64,000 nucleotides of DNA, from positions 123,367,731 to 123,431,730 of the forward strand of contig NC_134535.1 in assembly GCF_050624435.1 (NCBI RefSeq), read 5' to 3'. Below, in pieces: positions 61,161 to 64,000 of this stretch; position 1 is the first letter of the stretch, and each line of letters starts with the position of its first letter. Under the pieces are notes generated by a model that worked only from the letters and a program-made list of their open reading frames with translations, was not told where the DNA came from and ran no database searches. This DNA comes from Tenrec ecaudatus (taxonomy: Eukaryota > Chordata > Mammalia > Afrosoricida > Tenrecidae). The translations under genes were made by a program, and so were the position numbers.

Positions 61161-61391
61161 CTAGGAGTTAGACAACCACAATAGAATACATTCAGTACAT
61201 TTCATTTTCCCTTTTAACTGTTGACTGGTTTTATAGGCCATGAGCTGGAAGACATATGCTAAGCACAACAGTCTTTAAATACAGTGGTCTTCAAGATGGG
61301 AACCAATGAGCCTTACAGTTCAAGCAGCCAATAAATGCAAATGAGTTTAAGTAAATCTATTTCCACAGTATCAACTTCCTTAATATTTGTG

Positions 61392-62255
61392 TTAAACCAG
61401 CTTGGCTAGAGAAACAAACCAGGGACACTCATATATGTATAAGAAAGAGCTTGTGGTCGTTACATAACCTCCTGTCAACTTGAGGAGCTTAAGAGTGAAG
61501 GGGTGGAGTGTAGCCTGTCAATCAGGTGGGCATGGCTTTCTCATGAGGACCGTGGAAACGCTTCTCTTCCTCCCTGGAGTTAGAACACACTCTGCTTCAC
61601 CTTCCTGCTGACAAGCTACTTCAGGCTATACTGATGGCAGCCACAGTCCTGAGATGCTTCCACCGCCATTGGATCCACAAAACTACCCACCCATCGGTCT
61701 GTGATCTTCCTGCATTCGGCATCATTGCATGTGCTGCTTAACTCTGAAGAGGAATTTATAGACTAGTAATTTATAGATTAATAGGCTAATAACGGACATA
61801 TGGATTAGAACTAGACTTGGCTGGGACATTTTCTTAATATACAATTGTAATTGTATAATGTAGTTGTACATTAAGAAAACGGCCCAGCCCTTTCCAGATC
61901 TAGTCCATATGTCCAACATTAGCCCATATGGCTGATACTAGTATATAAATTCCTCTTCTGACTCAAGCAGTTCATGCAATGATGCCAAATGCAGGAACAT
62001 CACAGGCCAGTGTATGGATAGTTTTGTGAATCCACTGCCGGTAGAAGCATCTCGGGACTATGGACGCCAACAGTATAGCTCAAAGTAGCTTGTCAGCAGG
62101 AACACAAAGTAGTGAGAAAGAGGTCGTTTGAAGCATCCTCCTCATGAGAAGGTCATACCCACCAGGTGTCATCCTAAAACTGACCGGATTGACTGCTAAA
62201 CTCCACCCTTTCACTCTTAATACCTTCCGAGTGACATGGGCTTATGTAACCAGCC
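61392..62255. repeat. Inverted pair of LTR-like elements (unit 2 copy)
   Basis: Copy of 30,429-31,265, with a 28-base net insertion near 62,098-62,128 in the right arm. It lies in intron 2 of B'. Confidence 0.75.
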
Positions 62256-63415
62256 CAGCATCCTTTCCCAATGTTACGCCGTTTCTCCTTTTCCACATCC
62301 CCCCTCACAGGAAATCTCAACCTTTAACGGACACCCCCTCCAAAAAAAAAAAGGCAAAACCCTTCCTTCTTCTTGATTTTATTAAGGTGTATTTTGTGAG
62401 AGCTCCAGAAGCCCCCAGAGGATATTTTAGTAGCAGATTAAAAATATTGTTTTTAGTACCAAAAGTGCAATCTGGGCTTTCTTTTTCTGTTTTATGTCGT
62501 TCTGTTAAATATGGATCTCTATCTGGTTCAAACCGGCAATGCATATAGCTGTCAACCAAACTTCGAATATCCAATTCCACCCAGAGGCACCTTAGAAGCA
62601 AGGCCTGGCATCCTACTTCTGAAAATCAGCCACTAAAAACCCTATGGAACACAATTCCCAGACCTAGAGGGTGATCATGCATCAGAATAGACAGCAACTG
62701 GTATTCATGTGTGAAATAGCTCTATAAGCAATAATTTGGCCCTTGCTATATAATCTGAAACAAGTTATATTTCAGATCTGGGTTCATCAAAAGAACGGAA
62801 CTTTTGTTACATAATTTCACTTTTCTTCTCTTAACATGTGCAGTCCATGGGCCAATTAATGCAGAGAGCCTATTGGCTCTCTCTGCAAAAGTTTAGTCAT
62901 TTTTAAAAGCAGATAATTCTTTTGTGTATTCTCAATTAGCTAAAGAAGACACAATTTTTAAGAATAGAGAGGATATGCCTACAACCTTTCATGCCGAAGT
63001 GTCCCCTGACTATTTCTTTAATCAAATGGCAATTTGGATTAAAGCAAGCCATGGAGTCGATCCAGAGATGTAGCACCGGACCTTCCCACAAATTTCCTCC
63101 AGTCACCGCACTGCTTATATCAGTAAATGTCAACTATTCTCTTGTGTTACTAACTTCTTAATTTTTAAGAGTTAACTATGGCAAGGAGCACGCTATATTT
63201 ACCATCTCCTGTTAACTGCAAACAATTTGATCCATAACTTTATTTAAGTTGACTACTGATGAATGTTTTGGTTAGAATGCACATCCATGAGAACAGAGAA
63301 TTTTGTGCTTCACCTGGACAGGGCTGAGCGTATAATGGAGCTAGAAAAATATGTAGTGATAACATACATGTACACGGAGCACTGTAAATTTCAGAGCATC
63401 CGTGAGGTTACTTAC

Positions 63416-63529
63416 CCTGAAAAAAAACAGAACGTGAAACTGCAGTTAAAGTCAGGAATACGATGATGAAGCCACACACAATTCTGGTAGTGGTTACCTT
63501 GGATGTAATACTTAGCCAGTTCATTTTAC
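63416..63529 (-). CDS. CLEC2D-like: CLEC2-like gene B', exon 2 (transmembrane)
   Basis: Identical to 32,427-32,540. Here the native upstream DNA of gene B should be kept to the right of the window, so this copy may have its original exon 1 and promoter. Confidence 0.75.
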
Positions 63530-63709
63530 CTGAAAAATGAAAATATCATGACGGTTTAAGGGAGAAAAAACAAATTTATCATAGAACCAACAACTAAGCA
63601 TAATTTACTCCAATTTTAGAAAGATCACGATGCCAGTGTCCTCTTAAAATCACCCACTATCTTCCCCTTATCCCTCTTATTCGATTTTTAAAATGCCTTC
63701 CTTTCACTT

Positions 63710-64000
63710 TGGGCTTCTACTCAAGGCCTCCCTTAATACAAGAATACCTTGTTCTAATAACCTGGCACTCTTTGATACTCACTTCCTAATACGATCACTG
63801 AAGGCAAAATAGGTGCCTAAGCAAATGTGGTAAAGAGCGGGGATGGGGCCCGGTTATCAAAAGATGTGGCATCTGTAGTCTTAAAGGTAAACAAGCGGCC
63901 ATCTAGTAGGGAAGCAAATAAGCCCACATGGATGAAGTTCACCACCCTGTGTGATCATGAGGTGTTGACGGTATCAGGTATCAAAAGCTCCAAAACAAAC
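63710..64000 (+). mobile_element. L1-like 3' end entering the window edge
   Basis: Copy of 32,720-33,011. In unit 2 it should continue past the point where unit 1 was cut. Confidence 0.75.

Larger units (their letters stand above)
33453..64000. repeat. Tandem segmental duplication, unit 2 (runs off window)
   Basis: Second copy of the unit. Its first bases match position 3,308, and the window end matches about 33,010 in unit 1, so roughly 440 bp of the unit lie outside. Relative to unit 1 it lacks a LINE fragment and a solo LTR, has a solo LTR near 35.5 kb, has deletions of about 3.1 kb and 0.9 kb, and keeps a provirus where unit 1 has only an LTR. Confidence 0.93.

Overview
The window is nuclear DNA of a placental mammal, most likely an afrotherian (a tenrec or relative). 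Copies that look like AfroSINEs with tRNA-like heads, RTE LINE pieces and an abundant L1-like LINE 3' end fill most of it. These names come from memory of the families, not from a search. I see no bacterial or plasmid features. Nearly all open frames are shadows of repeats. The only host coding sequence I can support is a set of short minus-strand exons of C-type lectin-like receptors of the CLEC2 family (CLEC2D/LLT1-like, natural killer gene complex type).

Layout: positions 1-3,307 are intron of a CLEC2-like gene 'A', whose exons 1 and 2 lie at 5,373-5,421 and 3,630-3,746 and whose lectin exons would be left of the window. From about 3,308 a unit of about 30.1 kb runs to 33,452 and is then repeated in direct orientation from 33,453 to beyond 64,000. 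Each unit carries, left to right: exons 2 and 1 of A, degenerate class I retroviral pol, LINE and SINE debris, a class II ERV (solo LTR in unit 1, provirus in unit 2), a fossil exon 1 of a third gene 'C', and exons 5, 4, 3 and 2 of a second CLEC2-like gene 'B'.

The duplication breakpoints lie in intron 2 of A and in a LINE upstream of exon 2 of B. The junction at 33,452/33,453 therefore places the second copy of A exons 1-2 (A') directly upstream of the first copy of B exons 2-5. All splice phases agree, so A'1-A'2-B3-B4-B5 reads as an uninterrupted 188-residue type II lectin-like protein. This predicted chimeric gene, with two alternative membrane exons and a sense-oriented solo LTR 112 bp upstream of its start codon, is the most notable thing here.

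The two units differ by datable events: LINE and LTR insertions, two deletions in unit 2, provirus versus solo LTR at one site, and a retroviral block of much higher divergence. The lectin exons of B are almost identical between units. The A membrane exon differs at 16 of 117 bases by hand count, 15 of them amino-acid changing.
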